A stretch of 6,878 nt of DNA from Chloroflexota bacterium (GTDB taxonomy: Bacteria; Chloroflexota; Dehalococcoidia; GIF9; UBA5629), in contig JAPLHL010000258.1 in NCBI GenBank assembly GCA_026389655.1, positions 1 to 6,878 on the forward strand, read 5' to 3'. Shown in pieces: positions 1 through 6,333 of this stretch; within the stretch, counting starts at the first letter, position 1; each line of letters begins with the position of its first letter. The position numbers and the translations under genes were made by a program. The notes under the pieces were generated by a model. The model worked only from the letters and a program-made list of their open reading frames with translations, was not told the origin of the DNA and did not search any database.

Positions 1-1442
1 GTGCGCTTTTGCACAAGCATATAAAATCAGCCCAACCTCATGAGCCTCTGACCAAAGGACTGGCAGCAGCTCCCGGCGCCGTAAGCGGGCGCGTAGTATT
101 TACCGTCGAAGAGGCCATGATTCTCTCAAAGAAAAGCATCCCGTCCATCCTGGTGAGGCAGGAGACCAGCCCGGATGATATCCAGGGCATCGCTGCCGCA
201 GATGGCGTGCTGACTTCCAGGGGCGGGCTTACGTCCCACGCTGCCATTGTGACCAGGGCCATGGGCAAACCATGTGTCTGCGGGGCTGAAGACATCGAGA
301 TTGATCTTAAAGGGAAAATGTTCACGTCTAAAGGTAAGACCGTTCACGATGGCGATACTATAACCATTGACGGGACCGCGGGCACGGTGTATATCGGCAC
401 GATTCCCCTTGAGGAAGGGGCGATGATAGGGGAGTTCAAAGAACTGCTTACCTGGCTGGATGGAGCGAAGCGACTGGGGGTCAGGGCAAATGCAGATATG
501 CCGGAAATGGTGGCGCAGGCTATCAAGATGGGCGCAGAGGGCATCGGTCTCTGCCGGACGGAAAGGCAGTTCAATGGTCCGGAACGCCTGTCAGCCATCA
601 GGGAATATATCATGGCGGAGACCGGGGCTAAGAAGACTAAAGCGCTGGAACATCTCAGCAGACTCCAGAAAGAGGATTTCATCGTCCTGTTCAAGGAGTT
701 AAAAGGGCTGCCTATTATTATCAGGCTCCTCGACCTGCCGCTTCACGAGTTTCTCCCCTCTGAAACGGAGACCACCGACGCCAAAACGAAGCAGCGTATA
801 GCCGAGCTCAAGGAGATAAACCCGATGCTCGGGCACAGGGGAGTGCGTGTGGCAGTTACCAATCCTGAAATATACAAAATGCAGGTTGAGGCTATAGAAG
901 CCGCCAGGAAGGAGGTCCCGGCCGATGTGTCAATAATGATCCCGCAGGTCATTACCCTGCAGGAACTGATTATGATTAAAAAAAGCTGTACCGAGGGATC
1001 GACACTTAAGCTTGGAACGATGATGGAGACGGTCCGTGCCTGCATGAGGGCGGGACGATTGGCCGAAGTGGCGGACTTTCTATCCTTCGGCACCAACGAT
1101 CTTACCCAGGCGGTTTATTCGTTCAGCCGGGAGGACGCTGAAAAGAAGTTCCTGTCTGCATACCTTAAAATCGGCATCCTCGAAGACAATCCTTTTGAGA
1201 TCATCGATATCAAGGGCGTGGGACGTCTTATGGAGACTGCCATATTCTGGGCGCGCCGTTCGAAGAAGGACATACCTATCGGAGTTTGCGGGGAGCAGGC
1301 CGGCGAACCGACCTCGATCAAGTTCTTCCACGCAATCAATGTTGATTATGTGAGCTGCAGTCCGTTCAGGGTGCCCATTGCCAAGCTCACCGCCGCGCAG
1401 GCCGCCATAGTGCAAAAAGATAAAGCGGAATCCATCCTATAA
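1..1442 (+). CDS. ppdK: Pyruvate, phosphate dikinase, C-terminal half (5' end outside window)
   Basis: Interconverts pyruvate + ATP + phosphate and PEP + AMP + pyrophosphate in the cytosol. The frame is open from position 3 and reads A-L before the TTG codon at 9; this matches the family's inter-domain stretch ending in LLH, so the TTG is not a start and the N-terminal ATP-grasp domain (roughly 390 residues) lies off the left edge. Counting residues from the codon at 9: the phosphohistidine swivelling domain is about 15-130, with the phosphorylated His77 in GGLTSHAAIV. The PEP/pyruvate TIM-barrel domain is about 150-465, with GLCRTE (Arg183), RLLDLPLHEF (Arg239), GTMMETVRA (Glu340), FGTNDLTQ (Asn363, Asp364) and the active-site Cys450 in CSPFRVP. 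All the catalytic residues I can place are present, but several neighbouring positions differ from the usual consensus (see findings). The C-terminus is at the normal family position. The gene converges on the lipid operon and has no visible functional tie to it beyond central carbon supply. Identity is very secure; direction of the reaction in vivo is unknown. Confidence 0.95.
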   Translation, partial: ALLHKHIKSAQPHEPLTKGLAAAPGAVSGRVVFTVEEAMILSKKSIPSILVRQETSPDDIQGIAAADGVLTSRGGLTSHAAIVTRAMGKPCVCGAEDIEIDLKGKMFTSKGKTVHDGDTITIDGTAGTVYIGTIPLEEGAMIGEFKELLTWLDGAKRLGVRANADMPEMVAQAIKMGAEGIGLCRTERQFNGPERLSAIREYIMAETGAKKTKALEHLSRLQKEDFIVLFKELKGLPIIIRLLDLPLHEFLPSETETTDAKTKQRIAELKEINPMLGHRGVRVAVTNPEIYKMQVEAIEAARKEVPADVSIMIPQVITLQELIMIKKSCTEGSTLKLGTMMETVRACMRAGRLAEVADFLSFGTNDLTQAVYSFSREDAEKKFLSAYLKIGILEDNPFEIIDIKGVGRLMETAIFWARRSKKDIPIGVCGEQAGEPTSIKFFHAINVDYVSCSPFRVPIAKLTAAQAAIVQKDKAESIL

Positions 1443-1457
1443 ATTGAGGGGGTAATT

Positions 1458-1587
1458 CCACCTCACCCTACGTGGCTCTGATTTCGATCGTAGGGGCGGG
1501 TTTTAAACCCGCCCGAAAGCCGGGACTGCGGGCGCACCTGAAGGTAAACCCCTCTTCCTTGAGGAAGAGGGGCAGGGGTGATGGTGA
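1458..1587. repeat. Palindrome-rich, possibly nested REP/MITE-like block between convergent genes
   Basis: This block fills most of the 155-bp spacer between the stop codons of ppdK and fabF. It contains several inverted repeats: CCCTACG at 1466-1472 with CGTAGGG at 1489-1495; a perfect 10-base pair of arms at 1494-1503 and 1505-1514 (GGGCGGGTTT / AAACCCGCCC); GCCCG at 1511-1515 with CGGGC at 1529-1533; and a perfect 10-base stem at 1549-1558 and 1563-1572 with a TTGA loop. The outer ends are also imperfectly inverted: CACCTCACCCT at 1459-1469 against the complement of 1574-1586. No reading frame is evident. This symmetry suggests a non-coding dispersed repeat, perhaps one repeat inserted in another, rather than random spacer. 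That it is repeated elsewhere in the genome is inference. Confidence 0.55.
1549..1572. terminator. Strong hairpin, candidate terminator at the convergent junction
   Basis: A perfect 10-bp GC-rich stem (CCCCTCTTCC / GGAAGAGGGG) with a four-base loop lies 26 bases beyond the fabF stop. Read on the - strand it is followed by GTTTACCTT after the stem's C-rich and G-rich arms, so only a short T run; read on the + strand there is no T run. It could slow or stop transcription from fabF, but it is not a classical intrinsic terminator and may simply be part of the surrounding repeat. Confidence 0.35.
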
Positions 1588-1597
1588 TCCTCATCAT

Positions 1598-2833
1598 TTA
1601 ATATCGTTTTAATACCAGTGTGCCGTTGATTCCCCCGAAGCCGAAGGAATTGGATAAAGCTATTTTCACATCGGCTTTGCGGGCGGTGTTGGGTACGTAG
1701 TCAAGGTCACATGCCGGATCGGGGACCTCGTAATTGATCGTTGGCGGTATGATGCCGTTCTTGATCGTAAGCAGAGTGAATATCGCTTCCACTGCACCTG
1801 AGGCTCCCCATAAATGGCCGGTGGCCGATTTGGTAGAGCTTACCGGGACCTTTCCTGCATGCTCTCCCAGGGCGGCCTTGATAGCGGCTGTTTCGCCGGC
1901 GTCGCTCAATATGGTTGATGTGCCATGGGCATTAATATAATCGACATCCTGCGGCGAAAGGCCGGCGTCCTTAAGCGCCAGCTTGATGCATTCGGCCTGG
2001 GTCTCTGCTTTTGGCGCGGTGTAATGGTAGGCGTCGCAATTATTGCCGTATCCTGTGATCTCGCCATAAATGTGCGCCCCACGGTCCAGCGCGTGGTCAA
2101 GCGATTCTAAAATCAGGACCCCGCTGCCTTCCCCGGATACGAACCCGTCGCGGTCGCCGTCGAAGGGACGGCAGGCTTTCTGAGGTTCCCTGTTTCTTTT
2201 GGATGACAGTGCTCCCAGCGCGTCGAGCGATGCAATCAGGGGCTCGACCAGCGGCGATTCGGATGCGCCGGTGATCATGATATCAGCTTCGTCATGTTGA
2301 ATCGTCCTGAACCCGAGGCCTATGGCATTTGAACCGGAGGCACAGGCGTCCATCACACAATGGTGCGGCCCCCGGCAGCCGAATTCTATGGCTGTTACGG
2401 CTGCTACCATATTTCCAGCAGCGTTCATTATAAAAAACGGAGGAGTTTTTGTGGGGACCGGTCCGGGTGGGGCATAGGTTGCTTTGAAAGAAGTATGGGC
2501 GCCCACGGACGTTCCCATAACTACTCCCATGCGGGATGGGTCGGCGGCTACTCGTGGAAGGCCGGAATCCTCGAAGGCCATTTTGGCCGATGCTACGGCA
2601 TATTGGTGGAGCGGATCAAACCTCCTGATAAATTTGCCATCCAGGTAATCGAGCGGTTTAAAATCTTTTATCTCGCCGGCAACCTGACATTTCAGGTGTG
2701 AGGCGTTGAACCTGGTCAGGGGGCCGACACCTGATTGTCCCCGGCACAGGGCTTCCCAGTTCTTGCTGACACCGGTACCCAGCGGGGTGATCATCCCGAG
2801 ACCCGTTATTACAACCCGACGTTTTTCTTTCAT
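1598..2833 (-). CDS. fabF: 3-oxoacyl-[acyl-carrier-protein] synthase II (KAS II)
   Basis: Condenses malonyl-ACP with a growing acyl-ACP, the chain-elongating step of type II fatty-acid synthesis in the cytosol. At 411 residues it is the normal family length, with the standard N-terminus RRVVITGLGMITPLG. The thiolase-fold catalytic set is complete: nucleophile Cys164 in DACASGSNAIG, His303 in NAHGTST, Lys335 and His340 in STKSATGHLWGASGA, and the C-terminal gating segment NSFGFGG around 395-401. Two typical KAS halves are visible, with MGTSVGAH and SPFF-like loop (PPFFIMNAAGNMV) around 107-143. Start is ATG; the Shine-Dalgarno match is weak (AGAG at 2847-2850, 13 bases upstream), so translation may lean on coupling to plsX, which ends 20 bp earlier. 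It is the last gene of the - strand cluster. KAS I is an alternative name, but the spacing of motifs fits FabF best. Confidence 0.96.
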   Translation of the reverse strand: MKEKRRVVITGLGMITPLGTGVSKNWEALCRGQSGVGPLTRFNASHLKCQVAGEIKDFKPLDYLDGKFIRRFDPLHQYAVASAKMAFEDSGLPRVAADPSRMGVVMGTSVGAHTSFKATYAPPGPVPTKTPPFFIMNAAGNMVAAVTAIEFGCRGPHHCVMDACASGSNAIGLGFRTIQHDEADIMITGASESPLVEPLIASLDALGALSSKRNREPQKACRPFDGDRDGFVSGEGSGVLILESLDHALDRGAHIYGEITGYGNNCDAYHYTAPKAETQAECIKLALKDAGLSPQDVDYINAHGTSTILSDAGETAAIKAALGEHAGKVPVSSTKSATGHLWGASGAVEAIFTLLTIKNGIIPPTINYEVPDPACDLDYVPNTARKADVKIALSNSFGFGGINGTLVLKRY

Positions 2834-2853
2834 ATCAAATTAAATTCTCTTTT

Positions 2854-3654
2854 CTAAGTGTTGGACTTACACTGCTTTAGTTCATTTGTAATTGCTTCAG
2901 CCATGGCCGCGCCGGCAGCCTGTCCGGCAAACTTGATGGCGTTCTTAATGGCTCGGGCTTTGCTGCGCCCGTGGCAGATGATCACGTTGCCTCTTAACCC
3001 GAGAAGGCAGGAGCCGCCGGATTCGCTGAAGTCCATGTGTTTTATCAGCGTACCGAATTGGCCGTTGCCCGAGGATTTGGGAGCTTCTTTTTTCAGACTA
3101 AGCAGGTCTTGCAGCATATCACCAAAACCTTCCATGGTCTTCAGTACGATATTACCGGTGAAGCCGTCCGTGACCAGCACGTCCGCCCTGTCCTTCAAGA
3201 TGTCCTGCCCTTCGATGTTGCCGATAAAATTCATGCCGGTTTCCTTAAGCAACTGATAGGTCTCTTTAGTCAGGCTGCTGCCTTTGAGCTCTTCCTCCCC
3301 ATTGTTTAAAAGGCCGATACGCGGCGATTTAATGCCGAGGTATAGGCGGGCGAAGGCCGCACCCAGGATAGCGAACTGGACAAGGAAACGCGGCTGGCAG
3401 TCTGCATTGGCGCCGGCATCCAGCAGGAGAAACGGGCCTCCGGTACTGACGGGGACGACCACGCATATGGCCGGACGTTCAATGCCGGGCAGCCTTTCGA
3501 GCAGTAAAAATGATGAGGCCAGTACCGCCCCGGTATTTCCGGCGGATACGAATGCCGAAGCCTCTCCGGATTTGACCGAAGAAGCCTCTACGGCGCCTTT
3601 TACTATCTCCTGCGGAGCGTAATCTCCCCCGGCGGCATCTACGGCAATGATCAT
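2854..3654 (-). CDS. plsX: Phosphate acyltransferase PlsX, shortened by an N-terminal in-frame gap
   Basis: PlsX converts acyl-ACP and phosphate to acyl-phosphate, the donor for PlsY in membrane phospholipid synthesis; it acts at the inner face of the membrane. Recognisable motifs are IIAVDAAGGDYAPQEIVKGA at 2-21, AFVSAGNTGAVL at 34-45, RPAICVVVP around 60, FLLLDAGANADCQP at 74-87, GLLNNGEEELKGS at 113-125, NFIGNIEG at 141-148, VLVTDGFTGNIVLKTMEG at 159-176 and the C-terminal GLRGNVIICHGRSKARAIKNA region. Length is 266 residues against about 330 for relatives. SAGNTG sits at 37-42 instead of near 90-100, so about 50-60 residues are absent between KGAVEA and GEASAF. The missing part normally holds a second beta strand (LVGD-like), a third strand, and the conserved D-x-P-x-x-A-x-R-x-K-x-S-S segment. 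The start is backed by a strong ribosome binding site. The first motif also has Ala where Met is usual (AAGGD). Whether the protein is active is uncertain. Confidence 0.85.
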   Translation of the reverse strand: MIIAVDAAGGDYAPQEIVKGAVEASSVKSGEASAFVSAGNTGAVLASSFLLLERLPGIERPAICVVVPVSTGGPFLLLDAGANADCQPRFLVQFAILGAAFARLYLGIKSPRIGLLNNGEEELKGSSLTKETYQLLKETGMNFIGNIEGQDILKDRADVLVTDGFTGNIVLKTMEGFGDMLQDLLSLKKEAPKSSGNGQFGTLIKHMDFSESGGSCLLGLRGNVIICHGRSKARAIKNAIKFAGQAAGAAMAEAITNELKQCKSNT

Positions 3655-3741
3655 CTTGATACTCCTGATAATTGATGAAATATTGATATATTGAAAAGAT
3701 ATGTGGGACCGGCATGCTCAAGGTTATCCCTGCTGCATGGC
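3655..3741 (-). other. 87-bp AT-rich spacer between hbd and plsX
   Basis: This is the longest gap inside the - strand cluster; the others are 18-21 bp or an overlap. The plsX-proximal half is AT-rich, with ATTGAT-type short repeats at about 3670-3692 (+ strand) and a weak AATAT/ATATT inverted pair. A TTGAGC and several TAT-rich hexamers occur on the - strand, but none gives a convincing -35/-10 pair at 16-18 bp spacing. It could hold a secondary promoter for plsX-fabF; the sequence does not prove it. No terminator-like hairpin with a T run is seen, so readthrough from hbd is likely. Confidence 0.3.
3662..3667 (-). promoter_or_regulatory. Ribosome binding site of plsX
   Basis: The - strand reads CAGGAG followed by seven bases and then ATG at 3654-3652. 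It is the best-placed ribosome binding site in the cluster and fixes the plsX start, showing that the shortened N-terminus is not due to a wrongly chosen start codon. Confidence 0.8.
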
Positions 3742-4602
3742 CTAACCGTAATCGTAGAATCCCCTCTTTGTTTTACGGCCGTAACGGCGGGCGGCGACCA
3801 TTTTCTTAAGCAGGACCGGTGGGGCAAACCTCGTATCACTCATCTCCTTATACATTGCCTCGGAGATAAAACAGGCAGTATCCAGTCCTACGAAATCTGC
3901 CAGCTTCAAAGGCCCCATCGGATGGTTAAGTCCCAGCATTACTGCACGGTCGATATCTTCTTTGCTCGCCTGGCCGGATTCCACCAGCCTTATGGCCTCC
4001 AGGAAGAAGGGCATGAGCAGGCGGTTGACTATGAACCCCGGGATATCCGGGGCGATAACTACCGTCTTGCCGATGGACTGCCCGAAAGCTTTTGCAGTTT
4101 CAAGGGTTGCTTCGCCCGTAGCGATAGTTCTCACGATCTCCAATAATTTCATGGCCGGCACAGGATTGAAGAAATGCAGGCCCAGCACCCTGTCCATCCT
4201 GCCGGTTACGGATGCGATATCGATAATGGAGAGGCATGACGTGTTTGTGGCCAGGATAGCTCCATCCTTGCAGGCCTGGTCGAGCTCATTGAATATCTTC
4301 TTTTTCAGCTCCATATTTTCGGTGACGGCTTCGATTACCAGGTCGCAATCCCGGAAGTCCGCCATATTCAGCGTGTATTTAATCCTGCCTTTACTCGCGG
4401 TAATGTCGGCTTCAGTCATCTTTCCCCTGCGGACTGACATTGCCAGCGAACCGTCTATCAATTTGTTTCCCTTATCGAGTAACTCGCTATCGGCCTCCAA
4501 AACCACGACATCATAACCGGCAGCGGCCACTACTTCGGCAATGCCGCTGCCCATGAGTCCGCAGCCCACCACGCCCACTTTCTTTATGTTCAAATTATCC
4601 AT
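3742..4602 (-). CDS. hbd: 3-hydroxyacyl-CoA dehydrogenase, 3-hydroxybutyryl-CoA dehydrogenase (Hbd) type
   Basis: Family members interconvert (3S)-3-hydroxyacyl-CoA and 3-oxoacyl-CoA with NAD(H), in beta-oxidation or in the reductive butyryl-CoA direction. It is a free-standing 286-residue protein, the usual length. The N-terminal Rossmann domain starts with VGVVGCGLMGSGIAE (10-23); Glu36 at the end of the second strand (VVVLEAD) favours NAD(H) over NADP(H). Catalytic and substrate residues are visible: Ser122 in ATNTSCLSI, His143 in GLHFFNPVP, Glu155 in KLLEIV, and Asn193 in PGFIVNRLL. The C-terminal helical domain carries GLNHPMGPLKLADFVGLD (224-241) and ends in the typical GRKTKRGFYDYG. 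AGGAG lies four bases before the ATG. It follows the hydratase gene by 21 bp, so the two are almost surely co-transcribed and act in series. It is unusual to find it between fabD and plsX; it may replace or supplement FabG, or serve CoA-linked metabolism. Confidence 0.94.
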   Translation of the reverse strand: MDNLNIKKVGVVGCGLMGSGIAEVVAAAGYDVVVLEADSELLDKGNKLIDGSLAMSVRRGKMTEADITASKGRIKYTLNMADFRDCDLVIEAVTENMELKKKIFNELDQACKDGAILATNTSCLSIIDIASVTGRMDRVLGLHFFNPVPAMKLLEIVRTIATGEATLETAKAFGQSIGKTVVIAPDIPGFIVNRLLMPFFLEAIRLVESGQASKEDIDRAVMLGLNHPMGPLKLADFVGLDTACFISEAMYKEMSDTRFAPPVLLKKMVAARRYGRKTKRGFYDYG

Positions 4603-4623
4603 TGTTCTCCTGCGGCGCCGGTA

Positions 4624-5391
4624 CTACCTTTCATTGAAAACCGGCTTCCTTTTCTCAAGGTGTGCCTTGCAGCCTTCATCAAAATCTTCGGTGGTAACCA
4701 GGTAATCATTCAGTGATTTTTCCAGTTCCAGTCCCCATTCCAGGGAGAGGTCCAGTCCCTGTATCATGGCCTGCTTGGCCATCCTGACGGCCAGGGGGGC
4801 GGATTTACACAGGCCCGATGCCATGTTTTTAGCTGCTGTCATCAGGTCGGACCGGGGCACCACCTTGTTTACCAACCCGGTCTGCAGGGCCCTTGCTGCG
4901 CTGATGGGACGCCCCAGGAATAGAAGTTCCGCTGCGATAGCGGCAGGAACTGCCCTGGTGATCCTCTGTGTGCCGCCCCATCCGGGGATAAGGCCCAGCG
5001 ATACTTCGGGGAAGCCGAACATAGCGTTCTCTGAGGCTATTCTCAAATCACATGCCAGCGCCAATTCGAGTCCGCCGCCCAATGCCGCACCGTTGATAGC
5101 AGCGATAACAGGCTTCCACAATTTCAGGCCCCGCATAATGTTCGGCGCTGCTTTGAATTGATTTTCTGAGTTTGCTTTGAGCCCGGGCAGCAGTGTGGCG
5201 ATATCGGCGCCCACAGAGAACGCATTGCCTGCGCCTGTAATGATCCCGACCCACAGGCTGTCGTCCTCCATGAAATCTATCAGCGCCTTGCTGAAAGCCC
5301 CGGCCAGTTCAGGATCAAAAGCATTGAGCGCTTCCGGCCGGTTCAAAGTAATAATTACAGTTTTATCTTCTCTGGTGAAATCAACAGGCAT
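4624..5391 (-). CDS. Enoyl-CoA hydratase (crotonase family)
   Basis: Adds water to trans-2-enoyl-CoA to give (3S)-3-hydroxyacyl-CoA, or the reverse dehydration. The protein has 255 residues, standard for a single-domain crotonase. Oxyanion-hole segments are seen at FSVGADI (58-64) and GAALGGGLELA (101-111). Both catalytic glutamates of true hydratases are present: Glu109 in GGGLELA and Glu129 in FGFPEVSLG, followed by the family signature IPGWGGTQRI (135-144). This argues against isomerase, dehalogenase or decarboxylase members that lack one of them. The C-terminal helix region ends KAHLEKRKPVF, also typical. Start is ATG with GGAG six bases upstream; fabD ends 18 bp earlier. The pairing with the 3-hydroxyacyl-CoA dehydrogenase just downstream indicates a two-step hydratase/dehydrogenase module. 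Chain-length preference and direction cannot be read from the sequence. No gene symbol is given because echA, crt and paaF-like members are not separable here. Confidence 0.92.
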   Translation of the reverse strand: MPVDFTREDKTVIITLNRPEALNAFDPELAGAFSKALIDFMEDDSLWVGIITGAGNAFSVGADIATLLPGLKANSENQFKAAPNIMRGLKLWKPVIAAINGAALGGGLELALACDLRIASENAMFGFPEVSLGLIPGWGGTQRITRAVPAAIAAELLFLGRPISAARALQTGLVNKVVPRSDLMTAAKNMASGLCKSAPLAVRMAKQAMIQGLDLSLEWGLELEKSLNDYLVTTEDFDEGCKAHLEKRKPVFNER

Positions 5392-5409
5392 AGCAGGCTC
5401 CGGTAAAAA

Positions 5410-6333
5410 TCAGTTGGCCACCTTGACCAGGTCGGCGATATGGCTGACCTGGACTTCCGTATTAATACGTTTAATCAGGCCGCTGAGCACCTGCCCGTGG
5501 CCGATCTCGTAAAAGGCGGTTACGCCGTTATTTATCATGTTCTCTACTGACCGTTGCCATTGAACACAATGGGTTATCTGGTCGATGAGCTCCTTTTTTA
5601 TTTCTTGCGGGTCATTGAGTATATCCGCAGTTACATTTGATATTATCGGGACGGCCGGCGGCTTGAAATTGCATTGCGAGATGGCTTTTTTTAAACCTTC
5701 GGCGGCGGGCTCCATCAGGCGTGAATGGAAGGCGCCGCTTACCTTCAAGACTATTAACCTTCGGATGCCTTTGTCTGCGGCCTGCTTTTTAAACTCATCC
5801 AATGCCGGCAATGACCCGCTGACAACTACCTGCCCGGGAGAATTGATGTTGGAGACCTGGGTCCCGGCCAGGGCGCAGATTTCATCTATAAGGGCGTTAT
5901 CTGCGCCGATCACGGCTATCATGCTACCGGGCTGTGCTTGTCCCGCTTCGTACATCAGGCGGCCCCTTTCGCGGACGAGTCTAACGGCGTCGGCCAGGTC
6001 GAGTACCCCGGCGGCAACGAGCGCTGTATATTGACCAAGGCTGTGCCCCGCTACAAAGGATGGCGGCGGCAAAAGGCCGGGATCTGCAGAGCGGGCTGCA
6101 TTTAAATATGCGATGCCGGCCGTCAGTACCGCCGGCTGCACATTGATAGTCCGGGTCAACTCCTCTTCAGGACCTTCGAAGCATAATTTGGAAATTGAGA
6201 ATCCCAGGGCTTTGTCAGCTTCATCAAAGACAGCCCTGGCAGACGGGAAGCGCGAGTAAATATCCAGGCCCATGCCGACTGCCTGCGATCCCTGCCCGGG
6301 GAAAACATATGCCGTTTTCGATTTTTCCGTCAC
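5410..6333 (-). CDS. fabD: Malonyl-CoA:ACP transacylase
   Basis: Transfers malonyl from CoA to acyl carrier protein, supplying the extender unit for FabF. The 307-residue length is normal. Motifs in order: YVFPGQGSQAVGMG (9-22, Gln14 of the oxyanion hole), nucleophile Ser98 in GHSLGQYTAL, Arg123 in RERGRLM (binds the malonyl carboxylate), SNINSPGQVVVSG (161-173), His203 in GAFHSRLM, Gln258 in VQW and EIGHGQVLSGLIKRI near the C-terminus. The catalytic Ser/His pair and Arg are all intact. The start is GTG, overlapping the stop of the preceding fabK-like gene as GTGA (6330-6333), which points to translational coupling; AGGA lies nine bases upstream. Its specific presence shows that malonyl-ACP is used, so real ACP-dependent synthesis is encoded here and not only CoA chemistry. 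Confidence 0.96.
   Translation of the reverse strand: MTEKSKTAYVFPGQGSQAVGMGLDIYSRFPSARAVFDEADKALGFSISKLCFEGPEEELTRTINVQPAVLTAGIAYLNAARSADPGLLPPPSFVAGHSLGQYTALVAAGVLDLADAVRLVRERGRLMYEAGQAQPGSMIAVIGADNALIDEICALAGTQVSNINSPGQVVVSGSLPALDEFKKQAADKGIRRLIVLKVSGAFHSRLMEPAAEGLKKAISQCNFKPPAVPIISNVTADILNDPQEIKKELIDQITHCVQWQRSVENMINNGVTAFYEIGHGQVLSGLIKRINTEVQVSHIADLVKVAN

Noticed and set aside
9..1442. TTG at position 9 as the start of a 477-residue stand-alone PEP-utilising enzyme
   Set aside because: The frame stays open to the window edge, the two codons before it fit the family's inter-domain sequence, and the domain boundary matches the middle of full-length PPDK.
1494..1514. Perfect palindrome GGGCGGGTTT/AAACCCGCCC as a standard intrinsic terminator of ppdK
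   Set aside because: The arms are separated by one base and the + strand continues GAAAGCC with no T run, so a classical terminator is not supported; it is listed as part of the repeat block.
2360..2701. A 113-residue + strand open frame opposite fabF
   Set aside because: It lies wholly inside conserved fabF sequence and its composition follows the complementary codons.
3479..3721. A frameshift explaining the short PlsX, with the missing part in another - strand frame
   Set aside because: The overlapping frame gives an arginine-rich translation with no PlsX motifs, and there is no spare DNA between the two conserved parts to encode about 60 residues.
3691..4146. A 151-residue + strand open frame opposite hbd
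   Set aside because: It is antisense to a well-conserved gene, has no recognisable motifs and no good ribosome binding site; it is a shadow frame.
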